A stretch of 64,000 nt of DNA from Lineus longissimus. Taxonomy: Eukaryota; Nemertea; Pilidiophora; Heteronemertea; Lineidae. Both the position numbers and the translations under genes were made by a program. The notes under the pieces are model-generated. The model saw only the letters and a program-made list of their open reading frames with translations, made no database searches and was not told where the DNA came from. Location: the NCBI RefSeq assembly GCF_910592395.1, contig NC_088316.1:7254001-7318000 (forward strand). The letters run 5' to 3'. Positions 30,900 through 42,487 of this stretch are shown in pieces (position 1 is the stretch's first letter; the number at the start of each line of letters is the position of its first letter).

Positions 30900-33792
30900 T
30901 TACAATGCTAATTTGGAATGATAGTCAGCAAAGCACTTGATTTTGCACAATGGTACCCCACACATAGAACAGTAATATCTGGTGTCTTTCCGAATACCCG
31001 CTTTTTGGCATACTCTGCACCTCCTCTGGGGAAATTCCTTGTTTCCTGTAGGAGGAAGTTGCTGAACTTGATGCTTTGTGTACCCACCAACTAACCTTTC
31101 CCTGGGATCATGTTTGGGGACCCTTGCAGGAGGTTGGGTGGGGTCCTCATCCCCAGAATCATCATCAGAATCATCATTTTTATCAACAACGTTACACAAT
31201 TTCTTGACAATCGCCAAGTGAAAGTCCAGAAGAGTTTTTTCTGGTTGATCATGCCTGAGCTTATGGACAATGAAAGCATTGTGCAGTGCTACTTCTATCA
31301 GATAAAACACTACTTTCTTATGCCACTTGATAGTCTTCCTTGTGAAGGGGTAATAGCTGAGCATTTGGTCAAGGTTGTCAACACCGGACATGTGCGCGTT
31401 ATACTCAGTGATGCAAACAGGCTTCTGGATCTTTTCCTTTTCACCATGACCCCCCTTCTTGAATCTCTCAACCTCCACAGTACTCTTATCATGCTTAGTA
31501 CTGACCATTCTCACAGTCCTTTTGTCCTGCCAAGCCAATACCATGACAGTTCCATTGCTCCTTGACACAGTATCAAATCTTGGGATGATGTGACCCCTGT
31601 CACCGACTTGACGAATCTCTACAGGCTCCCCTCTGTTCTTCCTCAGTGTGCCACAAGTATGAACCTGGTAGGTATTCAACAACTCCTCACTAAGCTCCAC
31701 AGAGTTATACAGATTGTCCATGTACAGGGAGTAAGGATTGTTCAGCAGTCTGTCCATGAGACCAATAACAGTTTCACGAAGTGTGTTTCCCTGGCCGTGA
31801 TACAAGTCTAGGTTCCAGCAGTATGCAGTGTCAGAATCACATAGAATATATCCTTTAATCCCATACTTCGTTGGTTTGTCCTTGTTGTACACACGGAATG
31901 ATAATCTTCCCCTCCACTTGAGGGTACCCTCATCAATTGAGATGAACTCGCCTGGATCATACAGATCACGCCATTTCGCAACCATGAGATCGTAGACTGG
32001 TCTTATTTTGTACAACTTGTCAGTATTGTCTGGAGCTTTGGTATTGTTATCATTGAAATGCAGAAACTTCAGAATAAGTTCAAATCTGTTCCTAGGCATG
32101 GCCTCACTGAAGAATGGAGTGGCCAATATCTTGTTAGTTGACCAATAATATCTAAGCAACGGCTTGCAAATAATACCAGTTAGGATAACAAGCCCCAGAA
32201 ACTTTTCCATTTCCTCAACTGTGACTCCCCTCCATCTCTTAGCCCTTGCATGTGGAGAAAGGACTGTCTGTGCGAAATACTGATCAGCATAACGGTTTGT
32301 CTCTGCTACTATCATTTCAATAATGTCATTGGGTAGAAACAGACGAAAGACATCCCAGGCGTCCTCAACATCAACTGCAGCGGTAGGGCCTATTTGTTTT
32401 GTAAATGCCTGGAGTTGGGGCTTCGTATCAGCTGGACCCCAAACATAATTGGCTCTCTGGGCAGCAAGATTAGGCCTAGCAGGCGCCCTGCCCCTTCCTC
32501 TGCCTCTGCCTCTAGCTACTCCCCTAGCACGCCGCGCAGCGACACGACCACGTGCAGCAACCTGGGGAGCAGGTGGTTGGCGCCCTGCGGCACTGGTGTA
32601 TTCCTGTTTCGCCTATTCCTGTTCCGCCTATTCCTGTTTCGCCTATTCCTGTTTCGCCTAATTCCTGTTTCGCCTAATTCCTGTTTCGCCTAGTCCTGTT
32701 TCGCCTAATTCCTGTTTAGCCTATTCCTGTTTCGCCTAATTCCTGTTTAGCCTATTCCTGTTTCGCCTATTCAAATGTATTGCTAACCTCCCCACAGACG
32801 TAGGAATATGAACCGTCCCTTACTGACCGACCAAACCCGAGGAGAGCCACATATGTACGCATTGACGAACGCATGTTACGCCTCAAAGAACAATACGTCA
32901 ATGGAGAGAGGGACATAATGAGTTACGTTGATGCCATCAGTTACCTTGTCTGACATAATATCATGATATGTATTTTCCACCTTGTTTGACTTTATATGTG
33001 CTGTACCTACATGTATATTATGACATGGGTTTTACAGCTGATTTTGATCAAATAATCATGAGAATGTACAATATTATGTATTTTTATCAAATACTCATGA
33101 ATTCAGTTTTCATAAAATAAACGACTGCTTTACTCTACTTAATCTATTAGTTTTTACTGTGTGTCAGTATGGTCCTGTGGTCCTATGGTCAAATAAGTCC
33201 CGGACTGTCCCCGCTTTCAAGGTGACTCTTTCAAAACGGTCATGGCATGGTTTGTTAACAAAGTTGATGGCATTTGATTAGTCAAATTGTCATCACATCG
33301 TTAACATCATCCAATTGTCCCCTCACATTTTCCCCATAAAATGGACATGCTTCCCTAAGGTTCCCCGTGGGAGAGTCGATTTATTGTAGGGGTACTGGAA
33401 AGTAGGCGAAACAGGAATAGGCGAAACAGGAAATAGGCCAAACAGGAAAAAGGCGAAAAAGGAATAGGCGGAACAGGAATAGGCGGAACAGGAATAGGCG
33501 AATCGGGAATAGGCGAAACAGGAATTTTGTAGGCGAAACAGGAATAGGCGAAACAGGAATAGGCGAAACAGGCATAAACCGCGGCACTATCACCACTATC
33601 AGAATCATCAAGATCTGTCGCGTCAGCACGATCATCTTGGCTGTCTGCACCCCCACTCACAATAGAATCATGATCTGAGTCCTCCTCAACGTTTGATTCA
33701 TCATCAGATTGTCCATTTATGTCTAAATCAGAGTCTGAATCAGCCAATAACTCGGCTACATCTGCCCCTGTCATCAATCTTCGACCCGCCAT
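30900..33792 (-). pseudogene. piggyBac transposase (DDE_Tnp_1_7 type), interrupted by foldback insertion
   Basis: N-terminal part 33792-33581: start MAGRRLMTGADV and a long Asp/Ser acidic stretch, as in the family. The rest runs from 32594 to 30900: an Arg/Gly-rich linker, the core with the three catalytic aspartates in SIDEGTLKW, YMDNLYNS and SGVDNLDQ, and a C-terminal cysteine-rich finger (CRVCQKAG, YYCSMCGVPLC). The 32595-33580 insertion, flanked by GCGGCACT on both sides, puts a stop into the frame; the two sides are in the same frame across the duplicated octamer. No other break was seen, so the copy was probably intact when hit. A product initiated at the internal ATG 32315 would keep the catalytic core but lose the N-terminus. 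Confidence 0.85.
32595..33580. mobile_element. foldback-type element with tandem-repeat arms and 8-bp target duplication
   Basis: Ends GGTGTATTCCTGTTTCGCC and, inverted, GGTTTATGCCTGTTTCGCC. Each arm is an array of a 15-bp unit (AATAGGCGAAACAGG and variants with 14-16 bp), about 11 copies on the left (32600-32775) and about 11 on the right (33398-33573). The target duplication GCGGCACT is at 32587-32594 and 33581-33588. The central 600 bp has no frame. Eight-base duplications suggest mobilisation by a hAT-like enzyme. Confidence 0.85.
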
Positions 33793-33877
33793 TGCGCCTA
33801 TTCGAATGCAGACGATCTTGGCTATAAATAGCACATTGGCTGAACATCATACTATCACCTCAAGCGCTGTATAGTTA

Positions 33878-34257
33878 AATTGTTTTCCCCTATACTGCGC
33901 TGCTAGTCGCCTCGAAGACAAAGCGGGAAATTTACGTCGGATGGCTCAACCATGTGAACTTGCAAGACGTAAAATTACGTCGGATGTGAAATCCAGAGGA
34001 TACCATTTTTAAATTAATCGAAAATAATGAATGATCTTGCGGTATGATATTATTCAGCTTTTGGGGAATGTTATGTCTCGGAAATGGACTCGTTCCTGCA
34101 CGCAGATGTTGCGGTTGATAATTGTAATAGTTGCAGATTATTTGCGGGGGCACAAATTTTGGGACATGCTGTATATTTGTCTAAACTGTGTCATGTGACA
34201 CATCATATTCTTTAACGTCAACGTATTGATTATCCCAATAGAACCGTACTTTTATCT
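33878..34257. other. short spacer between piggyBac and gypsy remnants
   Basis: No gene seen. Direct GACGTAA/ACGTCGGATG repeats at 33936-33990. Confidence 0.4.
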
Positions 34258-35199
34258 TTAAATATGTACGTTCAATATTGCTTGGTGCCCACCGAAACCT
34301 GTTTCATGTAGCTCGTGTAAGATTTCTGCACGCAGGTGGCTAGGAATAACTGGGCATACACACATGTCTTTATGAGCTTTCCGATTCAATGTTGTAAGGT
34401 GCACTAAACATTCCTCATCTCTCAGAACAAATTGCTCAATTCGCAACAATAAACGGCGAGCTGCTGATTTATCTTCAGGTAGCACTTTGGTCTCAAGGTA
34501 AACGATGATTTCATTTAGCGCAGGGTCTTTGCGTTGCTCTTTAGGAAAGTTTACATTTTCAAAATTAATGGTATTTAGTGTGGTGTGATACAGTCGCCTG
34601 GAAAGGCCGTCTGCATCACCACATTTTGCATCGCTTTTGTGTTGAATAGTATACTGATAAATTTGCAAAATCAAACTCCACCTAGCCAATCTTCCTGTAA
34701 GAACGCCATCGCTTTGTTGTTTGAAAAGCCATTGTAAACAAGAATGGTCACTTTGGATGATAAACGGTTTGCCGTAAAGAAAGAATTTGAAATGCTGGAT
34801 GCCACATACTATTGCGAGACATTCTTGTTCGGATGCCGAATAGGACCGCTGTGCTGAATCGAACGCTTTGCCACCATAGCCAATCACAATATCCTGCCCT
34901 CTGTCATTAATCTGTACTAGCGAATAACCCATACTGAAATTTGATGCGTCTTTATGCAGGTAGAATGGCTTTGCAAAATCTGGATACGCTAAGACAGGAG
35001 CAGTTGTTAATGCAAGTTTAAGCTTTTCAAATGCAACCTCACACTCAGGTGACCAATGGAAACGCACATTTTTCTTGGTAAGCTGATTCAACGGGAGTGC
35101 CATGGCAGCAACGTTTTTGATCATTTTACGAAAATAATTTGCTAGGCCCAAAAATGCATGGACTTGCGTCAAATTTTGTGGTCTTGGATATTCACTCAC
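34258..35199 (-). pseudogene. gypsy reverse transcriptase end, RNase H and integrase zinc start
   Basis: The frame carries the RT thumb (LGLANYFRKMI, WSPECEVAFEKLK), RNase H with its acidic residues (HKDASNFSMG, SASEQECLAI, IQSDHSCLQWL, GDADGLSRR) and the two histidines of the integrase HHCC finger (LHELHETGFGGHQ). It ends before the cysteine pair. The RT sequence continues upstream into 35200-35390, with the YLDD catalytic motif near 35388 and one TGA-type stop after it. Confidence 0.8.
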
Positions 35200-35387
35200 A
35201 GCCTTAATTTTTTTGTCATCTACCCGAATCCCATCAGAGTTTAAAACATGGCCAAGAAAGTTCAGTTGATCTCTTGCAAATTTACATTTACTGGGTTTTA
35301 ATTTGAGATTGGCTGCTCGCAGTCGTATAAAAAGTTGTTCTAAATGTTGTTTATGCTATGACCACGAGCTAGCGAACGAAATTATAT

Positions 35388-36331
35388 CGTCCAGGTAAAC
35401 CATGGTATTTTAATAATAATAATAATAATAACTTTTTATAACTCACACAACGTAGTGAGTGTAATGGTTACGTGTGTATATATAGTGTAAACAAAATTCA
35501 TATGTCCATCATGTCCATCGAATCTGAAAAAATTTGTGCAGACCCATGACAGTTCCGGTTCCGGTACAGTGTGTTGCATTCCATACGGGCCGCGCTGGCC
35601 GATCCTGCTTTCACGACGCACCGCAACCACAGTTACCATGATTCCCGTTGTTGACGCAATTATTTCATGACGTCATGAGCCATTGACCAATCACGCAAGT
35701 AGATTTATTCACACCGGCGCCACTGTCTTGAAGTGTATCTAAAAATCGTCTGCTAGAACATACAGGACAACAACGTCGGCGGAGACAGTTGTGACATTTC
35801 ATTGCAGACGAAGTAAACGTCCTCTTCTTCTCGATTTACGTACTTTACTTCAAAAAGTCAGTTTTAACACTACTGCACAAATATAGAGTGGTCTTAAAGT
35901 TCCATTTGGATAGAGATTTGACGGACTGATTTGGAAATTCATTCCAACCATGCAACTGTTTCAGAAATGAGAAAAAGCTCCTGGGTGTCATGACATGCAT
36001 TCAATTATTATTTCACCACAAAGAGCTGATTCTGTCCGCAGATATGAGACAGCTACCGGGGCGGGGACTATTTCTTTATGGGGCCTTATTGTTCATCGTA
36101 TCCAAGGAATTCTATTTTTAGAGTCCAATGGGGGGGGGGGGCTTCCCCCCAATGTACTGACTAAAACCTGTCACTTTCAGAGAACGGGGGAGGGGGTTTG
36201 GGGGACTCATCCCCCAATGTACTGGCTATATATGTCAGAAGGACAGTTGTGTGAGTTCACTAGAGATTGCTCTTTACATATTCGTCCAGGTAAACCATGG
36301 TATTTTAATAATAATAATAATAATAACTTTT
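35388..36331. repeat. 49-bp direct repeats flanking an 846-bp block
   Basis: 35388-35436 and 36283-36331 are almost identical. Each copy joins the gypsy RT target (GTCCAGGTAAACCATGG) to the TAA-repeat tail of the LINE. The block between (35437-36282) starts with ATAACTCACACAAC and has its complement GTTGTGTGAGTT near 36246, suggesting an inserted element with short inverted ends; it also has poly-G patches near 36128 and 36185. Confidence 0.75.
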
Positions 36332-38518
36332 ATTGCCTCCGTATAAAAATGAATTTACATTGGGTTTTTTAGCAATAAAGATGGACATGAAATACAAAAT
36401 GTAATGATTTATCCTCTAACTATCTCTAACACTTTATGGAAATATCTACCTATTACCGAACAAATATTCGTGTCCCCAGCCATAAAGCAATATTTGAACT
36501 TATCACTAACACTTAACAATTTGAAGCTATCAACAATATCGGAAATTTGTACTACAACCACTCTTCTCAAATCCACTAACTCCTTTCTATTGCAGAAGAA
36601 GAGAGTATGTTCCTCATCTCCCAACTCCCAAGAATCACAATTGGAACACAAACGCTGATCTCTGGGCACTTTTAACTTGCGACCGAGCTCAATGTCGAAA
36701 CAATGAGCCGACAGCCTAACGCGACTAATCGCCCTCCTTGAATAAGGGTTTTTCACACAATCTAAATATTTTTCTCGACATACAGTATGTTTAAATTGGG
36801 CATACAATTGCAACTTAGGAAAACAATTTATGTCTGAACAAAGATGAACCTCCAACTTCTCTTTGATTCTCCTGTACAAATCCACAGTTGAAACATTCAT
36901 AACATTATCCAAACTTTTGAACTCTAAACCAACTAAAGAGAAGGTTGCATCAATAATACTCAAATAACTTCTCTCTCCAGCCTCGAAGGCCATAAACTCC
37001 ATTTCCATAACAGCCCGAGCTATCTTGTTGTTGTCCATAACAATATGCTTTACGAATTTGAGTATTGATACCAAAATATTTAAAATAAAGGGAATTCTTC
37101 CCAATTCTGCATAAACACCAACATTTGACACATGTCGTTTTAACCCTAAGAAGGCTTTACAAGCGTTCAAATGAACACAGTCATGCTCACACTTTCCCGA
37201 AGACAAACCTTGCAAAATTGCAGCAGGTGATGGTTTTCTATACATATATGCACCCCAAATTTCAGAAGCGTACAAGAGTCGGGGTTTTACCATCATATCA
37301 AACAAATGTTACAAATCAGATACAGAGGTCCCCTCATAGATATTGAAATTTTTCAATAACCCAAATAAGGCCTTCCTACCTTTAACCTTTAGTGCTTGTC
37401 TGGGAGCTTTAAAACTTCCAATACAAGAAAATACTACCCCAAGATATTTAATCGACTCAACATGTTCAATCTGTTCTTCTCCTACATGACACATTCCCCC
37501 TTTTGTGAATCTTTTATTAAAACAAATTACCTTAGACTTTTTAACATTGATCAACAAATGCCACCTTTGACAAAAGGCATGCACCCTATCTAAAGCGTTC
37601 TGTAGACCTTTTGCACTTTGGGCAAAGACCACCAAGTCGTCCGTAAATAACAACAATGTGATGACTCTTCCATTTATTACAACAGGATCATTATCAGGGG
37701 CATTTAAAAATTTTGACAAATCATTAATGAAGATATTAAACAACACAGGACTCAACACACACCCCTGTCTCAGACCAATCTTCTGGTCAAAATATTGTGA
37801 TAAACATGCATTTACCTTAACACATGACTTTGATTGTTTGTACATGTTCCGAAGCAGTCGAACGAATTTTCCACTGATACCCGAGTTAAGTAATTTATAC
37901 CAAAGAAAACAATGATTGATTCTATCCTAAGCCTTAGATAAATCGATAAAACATGTAAATAGTGGCCTATGTTTCTTCTTGAAATACCGAATAATAGAGG
38001 AAAGCACAAAAATATGATCCGTAGTGCGAAACTTTGGACGAAAACCTGCTTGGTTGTCGCATAGGACGTCATTTATGGAAGGAAATTAATCAAACGTTTA
38101 TTCATAACCCCAGCAAATATTTTACCCAAACAACTAGAAATAGTGATACCCCTGTAATTGTCAGTATCCAGGACAGGCCCACTCTTATAAATTGGTGTAA
38201 TCACACCAACACTCCACGACTCAGGAAATCTATTTGTAGCCAATACTAAATTAAAAACTTTAACCATCGGTTCAAGTGAACTGTCAACTCCGACTTTCAA
38301 CATCTCATTCATTATGAAATCCATTCCAGATGCCTTTCCACATCTCGCTTTTGAAATCATTGCTTTGATTTCAGCTGCTAGTATTACACTGTCCAGTTCT
38401 TAACACACTTGTTCATCCGCTAATAGTTCGTCAACTTTTTGAGCTTTTTTTTCAATGAGCTTCTTATCAAACTTATTAGCATCCCTGGAGTTAGTCATTT
38501 TGTTAAGGAAACCATTGA
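36332..38518 (-). pseudogene. LINE reverse transcriptase, 5' truncated, inserted in gypsy RT
   Basis: Non-LTR RT motifs in order: KASGMDFIMNEMLK, NYRGITISSC, QAGFRP, FIDLSKA followed by a TAG where the motif A aspartate context continues, GLRQGCVLSPVLFN, and LLFTDDLV (FTDD in place of the usual FADD/YADD). The C-terminus has a Cys/His finger (CSNCDSW, EHTLFFC). Defects: a frameshift near 38075, TAG near 37930, and TAA near 37308. The 3' end is a TTA-repeat tail at 36308-36327. The clade is not certain from sequence alone. Confidence 0.8.
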
Positions 38519-38949
38519 AATTTAGAACGCCCTGAATGGTACTCTGCATGAATTGCTGAAAAATCGCAGGTGACGCAGAGACACCCATCGGCAACCTGCA
38601 GAACTGCCAGAGCTTACCTGAAAGCGAGTTTTTCACGGGACTTTTTTGACAATTTTAATTGAAAAAAACCAGAGTTCAAGTCCATAGTAGAAAAGATAGA
38701 GGCATTAGCTTGGCCGCACATGGCCAATGTTTCATTTATTGACGGAATCGGGGTTGCCTGGCATTTTACAAGTTTGTTAACGGCTCTAAAATCCACTATT
38801 AATCTATGTCCAGTTCCTTTAGGGACTAGTAAGGCAGGTGAGCTCCAGTTAGACGTACTGGGTTCGATGATACCAGCTGCTTCTAATTTTTCTAATTGCT
38901 TGTGTTCGTGAGCAACCCTCCTACTCAGAACATACTCGAAATGAAGCAA
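38519..38949 (-). pseudogene. gypsy reverse transcriptase, N-terminal part
   Basis: Fingers and palm of the RT: AGIIEPSTSNWSSP, VDFRAVNKL, STMDLNSGFFQ (first catalytic Asp) and LPMGVSASPAIFQQFM. A frameshift near 38630 splits it into two frames. It stops at 38519 where LINE sequence starts, just before the YLDD motif that resumes at 35388. Confidence 0.8.
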
Positions 38950-39455
38950 GTCCTATCCGTAATTAACCGCCGGAAATTGGTTTTATTGAAGTCAACAATT
39001 AAACTGGGACAGGGCCATGACTCGGCACAGGGGAAGGGCGCCATGGTGTTGTCCTTTGTCCGAAACCACGCGAATATTATCAAATAAAGTAAATTGTCTC
39101 CTGTCCGCTGACACCTCCAAGATATCTCCTTTCCCACGTTCACAGACCAAGCTTGACCATTACCGCAAATTTCCCATGTGGGCAATGGAGCTTGCAAGGT
39201 TCAAAACTTGTGGAAAATCCGAAAAATATATGAGGGTTAGAAATCTGACTCCATCCTGGATCCTCGGCGGGGCATAACAGCGCATGCGCCAGGTAGTTTT
39301 GTTCCCAGGTAAGAATCCAGGTGGCGATAAGGTTTTTAAATGGAGCAGACGACAGAAGACAACACTAAGACAAACATACCAAATATAAATCCTAAACAGC
39401 TTGTCTAAAATGTCTCGTAGTGCATAAGGCACCCTATAAGGGCGTTTTCGGACTA
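38945..39455. other. about 510-bp unidentified insertion in gypsy pol
   Basis: Separates the protease-RT linker from the RT. It is not gypsy-like. On the minus strand it has AATAAA near its left end, so it could be a solo LTR or SINE-like sequence. Confidence 0.45.
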
Positions 39456-39456
39456 T

Positions 39457-40463
39457 CTATCCAGACTTCATTTCAATTTCACATTCGAAATCTTTTGCTT
39501 CGGTTAAGTCTAATATATTTTCAGCAAAAATGTCCGAATATTGGTAGACCAAAGCTTCCAATTCGTCTTTATCCGTACCATTTAATGATGATTTTTCAAC
39601 CAAGTATTTTAATTGTGACAACAATAGTGTATTTGGTTCATTGCCCATGCCTTCATCATCTACAGACATGAACTCTTGGTCAGGTATTTTTGCGTCAAGA
39701 TCAACCGTAGACAGGGTAGCAAGATGTGCCCCTTTGAATACTCGAATCGGTGCATTTGAGGGATTTAAATCTTTCATCGGACATACCCGGCGTTTAATGA
39801 TACCAATGCTGTGGGCTCCAAGCAGCCCATGTTTCTGAAACAATTTGTTATGTGGATCTAAAAAACCTGCTTGTCCTTCAGCCTTATTTCTACCAGCTGT
39901 AAATACTCGAATGATAGCTTCTGATCTTGGTGGTATAGTGACAGTATTTTGACACAGTAATCGTACTTTTGCCACAAATTTGGCATCAGTGTTTATCGGT
40001 ATGATAATGTCACCCATTTGCAAGGTGCTATTTTTCAAATTAAGAATAATGCCATTTGCAGTCAAAAAGTCCATTACCAAAATCAAAGGTTGGGTGATAC
40101 CTTTCAGAATTTCTACCTGTTGGGTGATGTCTTTATCTAATAAGGAGATCTGCAATTCGACCGATTCCCAAGGGATAATTTTTCCCCCGTTGGCACAGGT
40201 ATGCAAAATCCCAAAGTACTCTGAGATGGCTGTAAATTGCATGAACCTTGCAAATGTGTGAAAAAATCAAAACTACATACCGATACTGATGCACCCGAGT
40301 CCAAAAGCGTGTCCACAGTGGTGTCCCCGATTTTCAACGGAATTGTTCTGCTATCTAAATTTGCGATCGTTGGTGAGCATTTCTCGTCATTGAGTCCCGA
40401 ATCGGATGGAGTTTCTTTCTTGGAACGATTCCTTGTCTTTCGTTCGTTTTTCCTGGTTTTCAC
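39457..40463 (-). pseudogene. gypsy protease and protease-RT linker
   Basis: Retropepsin motif DTLLDSGASVSVC near 40300 with a basic stretch before it, then a change of frame near 40240 and a linker continuing to AKDFECEIEM at 39460, a sequence typical of the region just before gypsy RT. One frameshift is evident. Confidence 0.75.
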
Positions 40464-40639
40464 GTCGTCGCGGTGGGGAATGTCAGACTTGTTTCCACGT
40501 AAATTGGGAGTGACTGGCTGTCCTGTCAGTCCGACATTCGACGTTGCCTTATGTAACGTCCTAGAAGCCTTACATTGTCCTTGTTCTGATACATCTGGGG
40601 GCGTTGCTGGTTTCGACAGCTTTTGCCTTTTCTGCCGAC

Positions 40640-41807
40640 CTAAATCCTATGGTGCATGCTGCTGGCCCTCATTACCGGCTCTCGGCTCATTCGGCCTGAA
40701 GTCACTGGGCCTGTCAAGCTGAGGACACCGTGATCGAACATGTCCCCACTGACCACACTGATGACATTGGACATTTTTTAGCCTACATTCACGAGTGATA
40801 TGTCCGGCAAAACCACACCCATGGCACATGATGCGCCCCCTACTGTCACGTTGAGAACGTCCTGGGGCATCACTTCGCACGTAATCTGGCCGCGTGTTGT
40901 TCCGTCCTCTGGCTTGATTGGGCCTTTCCTCTAACATTCTGCAGAGGAGGTGTTCGATCTTTTCCATGCCTTCCTGTACCGATTTGGACACTCGGTCGGC
41001 TTCAAAATGGGCGAGGCTGTTTCCATTCGCTCCCTCCAGCTTTAACATCTTGACGGCGTTCTGGGCGGCTTTTTCGGCTTGCTCGAATGATTCCGGCATC
41101 CCCTGCCACACGATTTGCCGAATCTGCTGTGGCAGTCCTTCGATATAGCACTTAACAGAATGTGGTCGGGTAAGTCTAGGTCCCGACTCCACCTCCGGAT
41201 ATCGTCCGTGTAACTATCAAGTGATTCGGCGGGGATGAGTTTCCTCTTTTGCAACTCTCTTGCCTAAACCGTGTCCTTTCCCTTCGTATCTTATCGCAAA
41301 TGCATCTTTGAGGTGTGCCCATGTGTCCTTTTTGTCCTTAGGGGGGCCTTGGTACCATGAAAGGGCTACTGCTCGTAAAAATAGTGGAAAACCGGTTACC
41401 CGTTCTTTGTCAGTCCAACTGAGCAGCGTTGTGAAATGCTCAAAGTTTTCTATCCAAGCAGTGGCATCGCCTGTACCGTTAAAATGGTCAGGCTTTAGCG
41501 ATGTTAGTCCTTTAAGTTTGAAAAGGGCATCCTTACTCCCTTCTGTGTGCGTCGTAAGATCGCCCGAAAGTATGTCGCATCTTCGAGAATTTTCTTAATT
41601 TGGTCGTTATAGGCACTTCCCGGTTCGAACTTTGTGAGATCATGCTTAATCCCTTCAATTGAATTTGCGACCTCGTGAGATTGAGCTTCGGCGGAGTCAC
41701 GGTATTTGTCAAAAGCAACTCGTTGTAATTACGAAGCCACTCGAAGTTCTTCCAATTCTCCAATTAACCGCTCAGCTCGTTCTGCTGCTTCCGACGAAGT
41801 AGACATG
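40640..41807 (-). pseudogene. gypsy Gag with two zinc knuckles
   Basis: Starts at ATG 41807 (MSTSSEAAERA), is broken by several stops and frameshifts across the capsid-like part, and ends with two CCHC knuckles (CHGCGFAGHITREC and CHQCGQWGHVRSRC) between 40735 and 40830. Confidence 0.75.
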
Positions 41808-42044
41808 GTTGGACTTACGATCGTTGAAACAGCGTCGAAATCTTGTTGTATCGTTTTTCGAGTCTTTACTCCCAAACCAAACATTCAAAGTCCTTCTCGT
41901 GCTTCCGGTCTTCCCCTAACCGTTGCAAATCTCCACCAGTGTTATCGGGCTCCATTTCCGATCTCCTAGGGGTTTCTGCCTTCGGGAACTAACTCATGGA
42001 TCGAACAAGGAAGAACATCCGCACGAGAATATTGTTATACGTAC

Positions 42045-42399
42045 TTGTTGTTTATTACTCTCATCTCTTGGAGCCTTGTTGAAACTTATTGAACTTAAGA
42101 TGGAACATGAACTGAACTTAACTCCACTCTCTCGCTGCTAAGGGAGAGGCAGTTTATATTCAGGAACAAACCAACCAGGATACAGGGAATCAACCGCAAT
42201 GCGCCACTGCGCCACCAATCATAAGGCCAGCAGCGTACCGCAATGCGCCGGGCAATGCCGCAGTCAGTTCAAACCCTCTCACATGTACCTATTTGGGTCC
42301 TGCATAGAGCCTACCTGTCCGTTAACAGGAATAGTGCAAGGTGAATACCTTGAAATACAATACGATTACAATAGCAAGATCTACGGCCTATAACGTTTC
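42045..42399 (-). repeat. probable gypsy 5' LTR
   Basis: On the minus strand it begins TGGTTGCAGCAG, has GAATATAAACTG as a TATA-type box near 42155, AATAAA near 42060 and ends GTATAACA. There is no second LTR in the window to confirm the borders. Confidence 0.45.
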
Positions 42400-42487
42400 T
42401 GCTGCAACCAGGAGGCTGCAACTGGGACTCCGTTATATGTTAGCTTCGCGATAGTTATTTCTTAATTGGTGTGTGAAGTGATTCCCA

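Larger units (their letters stand above)
30746..33877 (-). mobile_element. piggyBac-type transposon with nested foldback element
   Basis: TTAA target sites at 30746-30749 and 33874-33877. The left end after TTAA reads CACTTTCAGCGCC and the right end, inverted, CTATACAGCGC; the shared CAGCGC supports these borders, though the match is short. The transposase is on the minus strand. Without the 986-bp insertion and its 8-bp duplication the element would be about 2.1 kb, a normal piggyBac size. Confidence 0.7.
34258..42400 (-). mobile_element. Ty3/gypsy retrotransposon, truncated and interrupted
   Basis: Runs right to left: 5' LTR-like region, gag, protease, reverse transcriptase, RNase H and the start of the integrase zinc region, where it stops abruptly at 34258. 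The integrase core and 3' LTR are absent. Three insertions break it: an unidentified block at about 38945-39455, a LINE at about 36332-38518 and an 846-bp block at 35437-36282. Confidence 0.8.

Noticed and set aside
33355-33834. 159-codon frame with FAYSC-type peptide repeats as a gene
   Set aside because: Its front part is the piggyBac N-terminus and the repeats are the arm of the foldback insertion.
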